DNA of 64,000 bases from Calonectria ilicicola (taxonomy: Eukaryota; Ascomycota; Sordariomycetes; Hypocreales; Nectriaceae), in NCBI GenBank assembly GCA_020809705.1, contig CP085834.1, positions 4,154,001-4,218,000 on the forward strand, given 5' to 3'. A model generated the notes under the pieces. That model was not told where the DNA came from and searched no databases. It worked only from the letters and a program-made list of their open reading frames with translations. Position 1 is the first letter of the stretch, and every line of letters starts with the position of its first letter. Both the position numbers and the translations under genes were made by a program. Shown here piece after piece: positions 14,723 to 25,866 of the stretch.

Positions 14723-15217
14723 TGTTACGACCTGTGCAACTGGGCGCACGAGACCCTATTTAATAGCTGTTATCCGTACCTGTAATTGCAAGCATTGCGA
14801 TTATTGACTTATCTTTTGGCCTGACGGGCTAATTGACGTAATGGGAAGTACGGATCCTTACACGATAATCGCATACTGTGGGTCATAAGTTCGATTCCAG
14901 GGTCACATGCTTTGACAAGGAATTCAACGCTGGCTCAAACTAGGCCCCGCTGTGGCTAGTTGGGGTAAGGCAGCTATGTGTGGCGCAAGATGATAAGGCT
15001 TGGTTATCCTTATCAGCGCAGTGAACCAATGAGAGGCAATAGGGCCTGAGGGCATGCCCATTGGAGGGGAGACATCGTGTTACGACCTGTGCAACTGGGC
15101 GCACGAGACCCTATTTAATAGCTGTTATCCGTACCTGTAATTGCAAGCATTGCGATTATTGACTTATCTTTTGGCCTGACGGGCTAATTGACGTAATGGG
15201 AAGTACGGATCCTTACA
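14723..15217 (-). mobile_element. TRIM-2, complete miniature LTR retroelement inside E1
   Basis: A 495-bp copy of the same family as TRIM-1, in opposite orientation. The 140-bp LTRs (14723-14862 and 15078-15217) appear identical by eye and flank a 215-bp core. The 5-bp target duplication TTATC lies at 14718-14722 and 15218-15222. It sits in the reverse-transcriptase region of E1, a few codons before the catalytic YxDD motif. Both the identical LTRs and the normal base composition inside a heavily RIPped host element argue that it arrived after E1 was mutated, or that its small size protected it. The core carries a tRNA-like B-box, described under findings. Confidence 0.94.
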
Positions 15218-18211
15218 TTATCTATTATTTAAATAATATTCTTATTTTCTTTAAAAATAAAAAAATATAAAGAATATATTTATAAGATCTTAAAAGCCTT
15301 CCAAGATATTAAATTTTTAATTAAATTAAAAAAAGTAAGTTTTATATTTAAGAAGTAGAATTTCTAGGATATATTATTAGTTTTAATAAAATTTATATAG
15401 ATCTAAAGAAAGTTATTATAGTAAAAGATTGGAAGGAATTTATTAATATAAAGAAAATATAAACCTTTTTTAGATTTATTAATTATTATTAAAGATTTAT
15501 TAAAAGATTTAATAAAATTATTTTAAATATAATAGAATTAATTAAAAAAGGAATTATTTTTTAATAAAAAAATAAAATATAATAATTATTTAAAATTATA
15601 AAAAATATTATTTTAGAAGAACCTATTCTTATAATATTTAATCTTAATAAACCTATAAAGCTAGAAACTGATACATCGGACTTCGCCTTAGGGGCCTAGA
15701 TCGGATAATAGGATAAATAAGGAAATCTATATCCTATAGTATTCTATTTATATAAGCTATATAGCCTTAAGCTAAATTATTTTATTTATAATAAAGAATT
15801 CTTTATTATTATTAATATTTTTAAAAAATTTTAATAATATCTTTTAAAAAGTAATTATAAAATTATAATATATATTAATTATAAAAATATTACTTATTTT
15901 ATAATTATTTAAAAACTTAGTAAAAAGTAACTATAATATATAAAATATCTATCTAAATTTAACTACTAAATTATTTATATTAAAAAATTAAAAATAATTA
16001 TATTAATATAATTAACTACTAATCCAACTATAATACAAAAAAACCAAAAATATAAAAAAAACTATTAATCTATAATACTAATAAAGAACTAGAACAAGCT
16101 CTAATTAGTAAAATAATAATAAAAATAAAAAAAATAATTACTATTATAAAAGTAAAAGGATTACTATATATAACCAGAACCATTACTATAGAAATACTAA
16201 TATAATAAGTAGAACAAGATAATCTACTATTAAGAAAAATTAAAAAATATAATCTAATACTTCTAGAAAAAGAAAAAATAAATTACTTATAAATACTAAA
16301 AGAATATTAAATAGAATTAATAAAGAATATTTATAAATATCCCTTATATAACTATAAAGATATTAATAAAACCTTTAAATAAATTAAATAGACATTTTCC
16401 TTTAGTAAGATAAAAAAGAAAATTAAATAAGTATATAAGAAATATAGCTTATATTAATATTCTAAAAAACCAAGATATAAACTATATAGATTATTATAAT
16501 TATCTTCTATTACATAATAATCATAGAACTTAATTATAATAGACTTTATTATTAACCTTTCTTTATTAATAGACCCTATTATAAAAGTATATTATAATAA
16601 TATTTTTATTATTATTAATTACTTTATAAAAGTAATATATTATTTTTCTTATAATAAAGTAATAAAAGAAGAATAATTTGCCTACTTTTTCTTCTAATAT
16701 ATAATTACTATATATAAATTACTAAATAAAATTATCTTTAATAAAGAATAACTATTTATATCTAAATTCTAGTAAAGCCTAATATCCTTAATAAGATTAA
16801 ATTATAAGCTAAGTATAGCTTTCTACCTCCAAATGGATAGATAAACTAAATATTAAAATTAAAAAATTAAATAATATTTATAATACTATATTAACTATAA
16901 ACAAACCAATTAAGTAAAAAAGTTATTTATTATATAATTAGTATATAATATATTTTATAATTATAGTATTAAAATAATACTAATAAAAGCTAATTTTAGC
17001 TTTATATTGAACACTTATTAAGCCTTCTTAGAAAATATAATCTAAGTAAAAGTAATAATTAAGTTAGATAATCTAAAAAAACTATATAAAGAAATAAAAA
17101 TTAAACTTAAATTTATTTATAATATTATAAAAAGATACTATAATATAAAAAGATTAAAAGAACTAACCTTTTTAAAAGAAGATATAGTTTATTTAATAAT
17201 AAAAAATCTTATAATAAAAAAATAAAATAAAAAAATCAACTTTATATAGATTAAGCTATACTTAATTAAAAGAAAAATATTAAAAAATAACTACAAGCTT
17301 GATCTCTTAGATAATATTAAGGTCCACTTTATCTTCTATATCTTACTACTAGAATCTAATAATAGTATCTAGGTAAATATAGAATCTAAATATAAACTAT
17401 AAATAGAAAATCTAGAAGATTAGTAGGAAATTAAGAAAATATTATAAAAAAAAAGGAAAATAGAAAATTTAAAATTAAATAAAAGAATTATAAAGAAATA
17501 ATTTAGAAATCTATTAAATATTTTATATATTATTTAAAAATATTAAAAATATTTCTTTAAAAGAAGTAGAAGGAAAATCTATAGTATTCCAATTAATAGT
17601 ATTTAAAGCCTCTAAAGCTTATATATTAATTACTACTTTTAATTCCACTTAATCTATATTATCTAAATTATTTATAAGTAATAAATTATAATAAACTATT
17701 TCTTTTTTATAAGATTTTAATAAATATTTCTATTTTTATAAATATATTAAATAAATAAGGATCTTATTTAACTTTACTTAAGTAATTAATATCTTCTCCT
17801 TAACTTACTTTTTTATTTTATTTAGATAATTAGACTTCTTATTTAATTTAATTATTATTATACTTATTAACTATAAAATACTATAAAAATAAAAATCTCT
17901 TATAAAAATCTATTATTACTTTTAATATATTATAAAAATAATCTTAATATATACACTTCTTATAACAAGAGGACCAAGCTATTATCTAATAATAAAAATC
18001 TTTAAAAATATAAAAAGAATAAAGTATAATATTATAATTAAATAAAGTAATATTTTTAGCAAGATAAAGATAGTAATAAGCAGATTTGCTAGATATACTA
18101 TTAGCACTAGAAAAAAATAGTTATAAGTCTAAATTAACTTACCCTAAATAAAATAGCATTAAGGTTATATATACAGTCTTAAGGATAAGAATTAATAAAG
18201 GAAGAACATTA

Positions 18212-18599
18212 TATTATAACCTATATTATAATAAGGGCAGTTAGATCTAGCAAAATAAAAATAAGATCTACTTACCCTAAATTATAATTACTATATATAT
18301 ATAATTATTATTATAATTAAAATATAATTACTATAATTATTATTATAATTATAAAATAATTATTATAATACCTAATAATTATATATTAAATTTAAAAATA
18401 TATAAATAAATTAAAGCCAATTATAAAAAATAATCTTAATTAACTTTTAATATAATTTAATTACCTTAATTATAATTAACTATTACCTAATATAATACTT
18501 CTATTATTTTATTTACTATAATACATCTAACCATCCTACCAACAATAAACCCTTCATTCTAATTAATTTATCAAGTTAGGAATTGACCAGACCGTTACA
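18212..18599 (+). repeat. 3' LTR of E1
   Basis: Mirror image of the 5' LTR in its damage: the left part is fully RIPped, the middle keeps C but has lost G, and the last 50 bases, ending GACCAGACCGTTACA, look unmutated. Confidence 0.9.
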
Positions 18600-19440
18600 T
18601 AAATGCCCTTTCTTTCCTCTTCAATAACCAATAAAAATCTTATATTCAAGATCGTACAACCAACCAAAGGTCTAAAATAAAGAGAAACCTGGCTAATGAA
18701 CTATTCAAGTTCGTGCCACCAATCAGAGGCTTTAGGTCAAGGGGCAGGCAGCATAAGACTCGGTTTCGTCCCTCAACCGAGCATTATTAAACAATGCTTC
18801 TGTTTTAGAAACACTTATCGAAAAGTAGAATTAGACTTAGCGGAAACTGGAAATACGCCCCTTTTCTCAACACACGCCATGGGGTTTGGTGGCTGTTTAT
18901 TGGTCATTCTGACGAAGTTACCCACCAGCTCCAACCTGTTTTGCTGATGATAACTGGCTGTAAAAATAGGAGAGCCAATGAAAATAGACTCCAACCTACC
19001 ATCTCAGAAAACAGAATTCGACCCCTGTAAGGTGTCCTAGAGGATCGGCTGCGATGGAGATGCATCAGACGGCCAAGGATATTACTAATGATATGACTGC
19101 AATGGCAATTTGTTAGATTCTCGAACCAGATGGATTGGAATAAGATTTCGAAAAATCTTAATAATATTATTTTATAGTACTAGTTAATGGTAGAGAAAAG
19201 GAAAATACTTAAAGAGAAAGCTAGTGTGTGATATATAGGAGTGCTATTGTGCCTATGGAATCTTCTAGAGGCCTTAGTGGACCAAAAAAAAAAAATATAA
19301 ACTTCTTTATAAAATCTTCTTAAATTATTAAATATAGATGTACTTATAAACTCTAAAGTTTGCTTTTTGGTTTGGATGAAAGTACTTGATTGTTAGATGT
19401 ATAAATCTAGCATATTTCCTGCCTAGTAGTAGTATTAGTT
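18600..19440. other. Host-like segment without recognisable gene
   Basis: Base composition is close to normal. An 83-codon open frame at 18696-18947 (+) has no recognisable domain and mixed composition. It could be a fragment of a lost gene or chance. The right end (19180-19440) becomes AT-rich. Nothing else can be supported. Confidence 0.4.
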
Positions 19441-19480
19441 ATCACTCTATATCTGAGGCTTGTGTAGGTTTATTTTACAA

Positions 19481-20010
19481 TGGCTGAGCCTCCTCCTTTA
19501 ATATAGAAGTATGGCAGGACTAATAAGAATTTTGATAGAGCCACTTATCAACTTATGCGTAGATGTGACTAGCTAAGTGTAAGGATTCGTGCTTCCTATT
19601 ACGTCTAGTAGCCTGCTAGGCTAAAAGATAAGTTAATAATCACATTGGTTACGATTAAAGGCACGAATAACAGCTATTAAATAGGGTCTCGTGCGCCCGT
19701 GACTGGGTTCTAACACTAAGCAATTGCTACAACGCGGACATCTATATTGTATTGCAACAAAATTATAGACATTATGACTATAGAAACGTATTAATAAAGC
19801 TATATACTGTACAAATTGAAGGGAAATTGATGGCGCAAAGTTTCTATTAAAACAAACCACTTAAAAAGCTCGAAACAAGTATGAACCGAAACCTTACTAG
19901 TCTGGTTCTAATCCTATTCGCATTACTACTGTAGTGGGCCTATGTTGTAAAACCATTCAAGACCTCTTTCACTGGACTGCATACCTACTATCCTTACGCA
20001 TAAATGCACG
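19481..20010 (+). pseudogene. Possible MADS-box-like gene relic, split by a solo LTR
   Basis: If the solo LTR at 19578-19715 and one copy of its target duplication are removed, one frame runs from an ATG at 19481 for about 170 codons, interrupted only by two TAG codons, one TAA and a later TAG. The central part has the spacing of a MADS/SRF domain: an aromatic-Asp-Arg segment, a Leu-Met-Arg-Arg helix, then Cys-Asn/Ala-Asp-Ile-Tyr-Ile-Val and a Tyr-His-Tyr-Asp-Tyr stretch. This resembles the divergent MADS-like proteins found in many copies in filamentous fungi. At least two of the stops could be former Trp codons. The family call is tentative; a short unrelated protein is possible. Confidence 0.35.
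19578..19715 (+). mobile_element. Solo LTR of the TRIM family
   Basis: A single 138-bp LTR, TG...CA, clearly homologous to the 140-bp TRIM LTRs but more diverged. It is flanked by a perfect 5-bp duplication CTAAG at 19573-19577 and 19716-19720. The solo state means the two LTRs of a former complete copy recombined. Confidence 0.9.
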
Positions 20011-21060
20011 GGCGCCGGAATAGCTAGTGCAGCCTCTTACTATTGCGATTTCCCTTTAGCCATCTGACAGCATAGAGTTTTACGTGATTATCTACCCTTC
20101 ACCTGCTCGGAAGATTAGAGTGTAACCTTATAGACTAATTGGATGTGGCTCCAGAAGTGGTTTATATGTTTAAATGTCTTGTTCCTGCACTTAGGGTGCT
20201 TATACCTTATTGGGTCCCTATAATACTTAGTGGATTCCTGGTCCGGTAAGTGGTGGTTGTCAAAATGGTTATTCTGAATGGTAGGACAGCAGTATAAAAA
20301 TGTCCGCTCCTTGAGTAAAAGCTACTTATTGTTAATATAGTTAGGGCATTGCGTTGCTTCTATGAGGAGTGGAAAATGGTTAGGAGCTGGGCTATGGTTA
20401 AATTTGATGCTAGGTAACTCATCCTTTATGGGTAGCGCGGCTCCTGCTCTAAGTTTAATTTAACGCTGTACAGGTTCTATGGCTCTCTCTTTTGTTGCTT
20501 ATTTATATAATAATATACCCCTTTTCTAGTCAAAGCTTCTATTACTACTACTATTCCGGGGGATTTCTTTTATAATTGCTAGTATAAATAGAAAGTATAT
20601 TCTTTAGGTTATTATACTTACCTGTAATAGTTTTATATTTATTCCTCGTTTACTATCCATTATATCATAGCAAAATAGAAATAAAGGCAACAAGCCTGAT
20701 CGTAGTACTAATCCCTGTCCTACTCCTGCTTCCACTCCCGCTCCCGCTCCTGCTCCTCCTCTAGCACCTTTAATAAATGGTGGGGGCAACTTATTAAGGG
20801 GGACTTTAATTAAATTCTAGAACCATTGGATAAGAATATTGGATTTTAATAATTAGGATATTATATAAGCCTAAAAGATTTTAAGCTATATTTAGGTTTT
20901 ACTTATCAAAATAGACCAAAAGTATAATAATACCAGCAGGAGATATCTTTCCTCAAATGTTCTAGACTATCTAGGATAGAGAAAAGGATATTGTGGATTT
21001 GCTTAGGAACTTTATTTACAATTTCATGACCAAGTACCTTCATTTACAGCTTTTCAGTTT
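20011..21060. other. Intergenic segment, no recognisable gene
   Basis: Moderate composition in the first half, AT-rich islands in the second. No frame longer than about 60 codons looks like coding sequence. A short hexamer-like microsatellite is present near 20717-20760 on the + strand. Confidence 0.5.
20717..20762. repeat. Hexanucleotide-type microsatellite (CTCCNG)
   Basis: Imperfect repeats of a 6-base unit of the form CTCCTG/CTCCCG, about seven units. It explains the Gly/Ala-rich antisense frame that covers this position. Confidence 0.7.
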
Positions 21061-21339
21061 CGTTTAGTTGGACTTTCACATATTGTCAGTCCCGAAGATT
21101 TTTGTGACCCGAGTCCGGATTAGGTGCGGGGTCTGAGCCGTGGCCGCTTTAACCTGACCAGAGGGTGAGCGTAGGGTGATCACCCCTGAGTTCAGCGCTT
21201 GGCATTGTTTCCGTGCTTGCCAGGGCTGCCACACTTTTCTCGCACAGGCCACCGTCCAGGCAACAAGGTAGCACCAAACTTGAGGCACAGCGCAGTTGGG
21301 CTTACACAGCCAGGCTTTGAGCCACAACGTAGCCACACC

Positions 21340-21660
21340 ATGCCCGAGGCCATGGATGCAAATCACCAAGGCTTGAGACCACCGACGCAGCCAGGTGCGA
21401 GGCATGCCCAACCCCAACCGGGACCCAAAACCCTGGATGCATGTCACCAGGCTTTCATGCGGCCTAGCCAGGGCGAGGCTATGGACCCGCCACCGACGCA
21501 GCCAGGCTCCAGGCATGCACTGGCGCGTCCAAAACCGTGGATGCAGATCACCAGGCTTTCAGAACGCGCATGGCCCAATCAGGCTTGAGGCCACCAACGC
21601 ATCTGGGACACGATGACCAGGCCCGAGGCCGTGGATTCTGACGAACAAACCAATAGGTCC
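21340..21660. repeat. Diverged minisatellite upstream of the ankyrin-HET gene
   Basis: About three to four degenerate tandem units of roughly 80-105 bp. Landmarks recur in the same order: TGGATGCA followed by TCACCA-GGCTT near 21353, 21434 and 21538, and CACCGACGCAGCCAGG or a variant near 21388, 21491 and 21590. Several overlapping open frames here on both strands are by-products of this repeat and are not listed as genes. Confidence 0.75.
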
Positions 21661-22290
21661 ATGGTTGGCGGATGCGGATGAGACGCGAATGACCAAGGCT
21701 CGAAGCTATCGCGCGCCAGCTTCCGCATGGAAACACATTACTCGCAGAGGTATTGCATGGAGACTGCTTGTGCCTATTGGTAACCGCAACACCCACCTGT
21801 CAGAATGGAGGCATTCCCCGTTTCGGTGCCGGTTGGGGCGAGGCCGTGGCCTGTGGCATTAGATGCATATGTAGAGATGCCCCAATTGGAATCACGCCGC
21901 AGTCTGCCTTACATTGCTTCGCCACTGACCAGCCCTTCGTCCCACCGTAACGTGGCCGTGCAGACCTTGTGGCCCTATTTAGGAGCCACGGTGCCTGCAT
22001 TCCAGTCGGCTAATGTAGCATTATTATTGCGCTGTCCAACATTTATAACTACGGCTGCAAGCTGCCGGCCTTACTCCGTAGACACGGTCATTTCCCTAGC
22101 CGGCGTAGCTACCCGTGGAAGCATATTCTCTCTATCGTGTTCGGTACAGTACATACGCCGGCTTACAGTCTTTAAAGCAATCTACTAGTGTCTAGGACCC
22201 GACCGGAGTCGACCTGCAGATCGCAGCACCGCTTTTCGATTTGCGAATCGCGATAGGTAGACGACTAGACGCCTCGCTGCCTGCCAACGA

Positions 22291-25200
22291 ATGGCCTCAC
22301 AGACCGATCCTCAGAGTCGTGTACATGCCACGGGCGCAAACCAGACAACGAACCCAGAAGTTTCTCTTCACGATGCAGCCTCCAAGGGATTGACGGAGAC
22401 TGTCGCCCGGCTTCTTGACCAGGGCGTTGCTGTGGACCAAACCAACGACAAGGGCGCAACGGCCTTGCGTCTAGCTATCCTAAAAGGTCATGTCGACACT
22501 GTACGACTTTTGTTGGCCCGAAACGCCAACATCGAGGCCCCATATGGCCCCTTTTCGCCAAAACCCGTGCACTTGGCGGCCATGACGCTGAATCTAGCCA
22601 TGATGGAAGCCGTACTCCAACACAAACCGAGCCTGGAATCGAGACTCAACGGGTTGACGGCTCTGTTCCTGGCCATCTCTGCGGGGAATGAGGGCGTGGT
22701 TAGGCTTCTTTTGGATGCGGGTGCAGACGCAAGGGCCAGAACTACCTGTCAAGTTGGTACAGGGGAATCCGTCCTCCACATGGCAGCTGGGGCCTTTAAA
22801 AACCCATTGCTGCCCCTCCTCATTCGCCATGGTGCCGATGTAAATGCCGCTGGCACGAATCCAATGGGGCAAACGGCCCTGCACATTGCAGCTGAATACG
22901 GGAACACCGAGGCCATGGCTGAGCTCATCGCATCCGGCACCAACATATACGCAAAGTTTCCAGACGGCCGCACCGCCCTAGAGGTGGCGGCGCAGCAAGG
23001 ACAGATCAAGGCAACCTCAGTGTTAATCGACCATGGCATGGATCCACTGGCAAAGTTTGACGGCAAGCAAAATACCGTGTACATGTCAGCCATCCACGGC
23101 AAAACGGAACTTGTTCGATGGTTTTTGGACCGGTACGCGGACCGCATGGATCGCATGTCCAAGATTGATCTCGTGATTGGGGCGGCTGGCACAAATCGCA
23201 TCGATATCCTCAAGATGCTTGACGAAAAGGGATTTCCCATGACGGATCTCGACAACAACGGTGTATCTGCACTGTTCCTTGCGCTCCATTTCAAGCACAA
23301 CGACGCCATAGTATACATGCTGCGACGAGGGGCGGATCCAGAGCCCCACATCCCTAAAGACCCAAACTCTTGGGTGTCCAAAGATCCTACACTCAAAGAA
23401 GGCATCGATCTACTCCGAACCGCAAAGCGTCAACGCGAGTTGCAGCCCAACGCCGAGTTGTTCCCTGAACGACGGTACAGGGACGAGCAGGATTCCAACT
23501 CGTTCCAGGCGCGGTTGATGGCTTATGCAGTAAGCGTTAATGCGATCAGGCAAGTCGAGGCAAACCAGGAACCTGCTGGTGTCTTTTCTTGCAGACTGTG
23601 CCACGACTTGGATTTTCGAAGAGGGATGCCGCGAAATGCAGAGATTGTGTATTACATCGGCATGGAGGGAATGCAGTCGGCCGCCAGTCACTGCCACGGC
23701 TGTCGTTTTCTCCTCGATTGCCTAGCCCAGGTCAGAAAGGCATATGGAGAACAGGTCTGGGCCATGCTTTCGGACAAGTTCTTGACTCTTCATTCAGCGG
23801 CACAGGGGGCGCCACTTTTGCTCCATTTTCACAATAGGAACCCAATATCTACTCCGTCAAGGCGAATCGAGATATACGTGAATGAGGGTAATACTTCTCC
23901 CCTACAACAACACACATGAACTGCAAGTCTAACACGCATTCATTAGGAAGCGGCGCAACGTGGCCTACGGTTGGCATTGGCCGAGATGTTTCCGTCCAAG
24001 GCTGGGGCGATGCGCGTGCCAGCATTGCGAAAAGATTTCTTCAGGAATGCACCACCAACCATACTCACTGTCACTTTACACTTGGAAAATTACCCACAAG
24101 AGTAATACGGATTCCCTCCACCGGAGAACCCCATCTCTACGTCAGCAAAGGCGAAAAGGCCAGGTACATGACTCTCAGTCATTGCTGGGGCGGTATCAGT
24201 CCGCTAACCACGACGACGGCCACACTTTCACAAAGACTTCGAGAGATTCCCTTCACAAACCTCCCCAAGACGTTCCAGGATGCCGTTACCATTACCCGTA
24301 GCCTAGGTGTCGAGTATCTGTGGATAGACTCGCTCTGCATCATCCAGGATGATACAGACGACTGGGCCCGAGAGGCTGCGCGGATGAAGAGCGTCTATGC
24401 CGACTGCTACGCCATGATATCTGCCAACGGCTCGGCCAATCCAAATGGCGGGTGTTTTGGCTCAGGCATCAGCGAACAGAACCGCAGCTTTGCGGTGCAC
24501 TCTGTCGGGCCCTTTTTCAGCAAAGTCACGGCCTTTGTCCGACTTATCCACCTGCGCGACACATTCCACGCTGAAGTCGGCCACATAATCGGAGGCACGG
24601 CCGGTCCACTAGCCGGCGCCCAATCGCGGACGACGTTGAACCAGCGCGGGTGGTGCTTTCAGGAGAGAGTGCTCGCCCCGCGCATCCTGCATCTAGGACC
24701 GTCGGAACTCGCTTGGGAATGTCCCGGGACGGTGGCCTGCGAATGCCATTGCGTTATTACGCGCCACGACAGGGAGTCGAGATTCAAGGCGGCCTTTGCC
24801 GATCGCATCCTGCGAGACGCGCAGCCATCACAGGAAAACCAGCAGACATACGCCCGCCAGCAGGTGGATATCCTGCTGTGGATGCACTTTGTGGAAGAGT
24901 TTACCCGCAGAGAGCTGACGTACAGCACCGATACGCTGCACGCACTCTCAGGCCTGGCCGAGTTTATGGGTGCCGCGGCGCAGACTGACTATCTATGCGG
25001 CCTTTGGAAGAAGAACCTGGCTGAGTTTTTGCTCTGGCACGTAGCTGTTCCGGATGAACCCTTTCCTCCAAACCCGCTCCTGATGGCACCGCGGCCGTTT
25101 AGGCTGACACCTTGGGGACAAACGCGGCGCACGTCTGGCACAGGCACAGGTACAGGTGCTACGTTGGCCAAGCGCCACGCGACATATCATGCTCCCTCGT

Positions 25201-25835
25201 GGTCTTGGGCATCAGTAATTGGGCCCATTAGCTTTGACATAGGGCGACTGGACATGAGCAAGGGCGATCAGCTCTCTCACGTGCGAAAGGACGGCATGTT
25301 GGAAATGACCAAGGCCCGGCATTCTTTGCTGGAACACGTAGATGCGCACTACACCACCAACCCCTTGAACCGGTATGGTCCCCCCCAGGGCCCGGCACCT
25401 CTGACGATACGCAGTCCCACGATTCTTGCTTCATGGACCGGCAAGCGAGACGCTGCCGATCCTCTTGCCCGGTACAAGAGTGAGCAGATTCTGACCTATA
25501 CCGCTACGTCTTCTGGATCTGCCGGCACTTTGACAGCTGATTTCACGCCAGACCTCCTTGGGGAAGAGACATTGGGTATTTCGATAGGAGATGAGCTTTT
25601 GCTGCTGGCTACTATTCATGATGATGAGGCCACGGTTCCACATAAAGACAAAGGAGCAGTGTCCGGCATCAAAAGAGCCACGGTGACAGGGCTTGTGCTT
25701 GCTCTCGGTGCAGCATATCCGATGTTGGCACACCAGACTGCTGAGCGGCCCGTGTATCGACGGGTTGGCTTGTTTAAAGTGAATGCGGATGATTGGAGCC
25801 GCGTTCAGCGCATGCGGACAGTCGTTATTATGTAG
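22291..25835 (+). CDS. Ankyrin repeat-HET domain protein, one intron, 1161 aa
   Basis: A HET-class protein of the kind that triggers heterokaryon incompatibility and regulated cell death in filamentous ascomycetes; the partner and trigger are unknown. Two overlapping frames (22291-23919 and 23916-25835) are best read as exons 22291-23887 and 23947-25835, joined in phase by a 59-nt intron. Residues 25-355 form about nine to ten ankyrin repeats. Residues 434-471 hold two Cys pairs (CRLC, CHGC), a common pre-HET zinc-type region. The HET domain (about 604-760) has LSHCWG at 609-614 and LWIDSLCIIQD at 657-667. A Trp-Ser-Trp-Ala motif near the C-terminus (PSWSWAS) is also usual in HET proteins. 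ATG 22291 is the first after an in-frame stop at 22258. No stops or frameshifts and normal GC content, so it appears intact amid RIPped DNA. No signal peptide or membrane segment is seen. Confidence 0.9.
23888..23946 (+). other. Predicted intron of the ankyrin-HET gene
   Basis: Donor GTAATA, branch-like CTAAC 16-20 bases before the acceptor TTAG. Removing 59 nt joins the ankyrin and HET frames through a split Gly codon and yields the usual HET-protein order. Left unspliced, exon 1 ends at TGA 23917-23919. Confidence 0.85.
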
Positions 25836-25866
25836 CCGTGAGAGGTCATCTTAGTGTTTCTGTATA

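Larger units (their letters stand above)
11247..18599 (+). mobile_element. Ty3/Gypsy LTR retrotransposon E1, RIPped, with nested TRIM-2
   Basis: Both LTRs are exactly 388 bp (11247-11634 and 18212-18599) and are flanked by CAAAT on the left and TAAAT on the right, a 5-bp target duplication with one C-to-T change. The pol region is on the + strand in Gypsy order: reverse transcriptase about 14380-15400, interrupted by TRIM-2, RNase H about 15600-15960, and integrase core about 16500-16900. The reverse-transcriptase active site, just right of TRIM-2, reads YLNN, so both catalytic Asp codons are GAT-to-AAT. All frames are broken by stops. Without TRIM-2 and one target copy the element is about 6.85 kb, a normal Gypsy length. 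Its LTR ends match E2 at their inner and outer termini, so the two are related families. Confidence 0.9.

Noticed and set aside
18696..18947. 83-codon + strand frame
   Set aside because: No domain, no supporting splice or homology signal; kept only as a remark in the description of that segment.
21076..21862. Several overlapping frames of 65-146 codons on both strands
   Set aside because: They are produced by the GC-rich minisatellite and share its repeat period; no domain and no start or splice context.
22749..23405. 218-codon open frame on the - strand
   Set aside because: It lies wholly antisense to the ankyrin repeats and has no family features; high GC content of the real gene keeps the antisense frame open.
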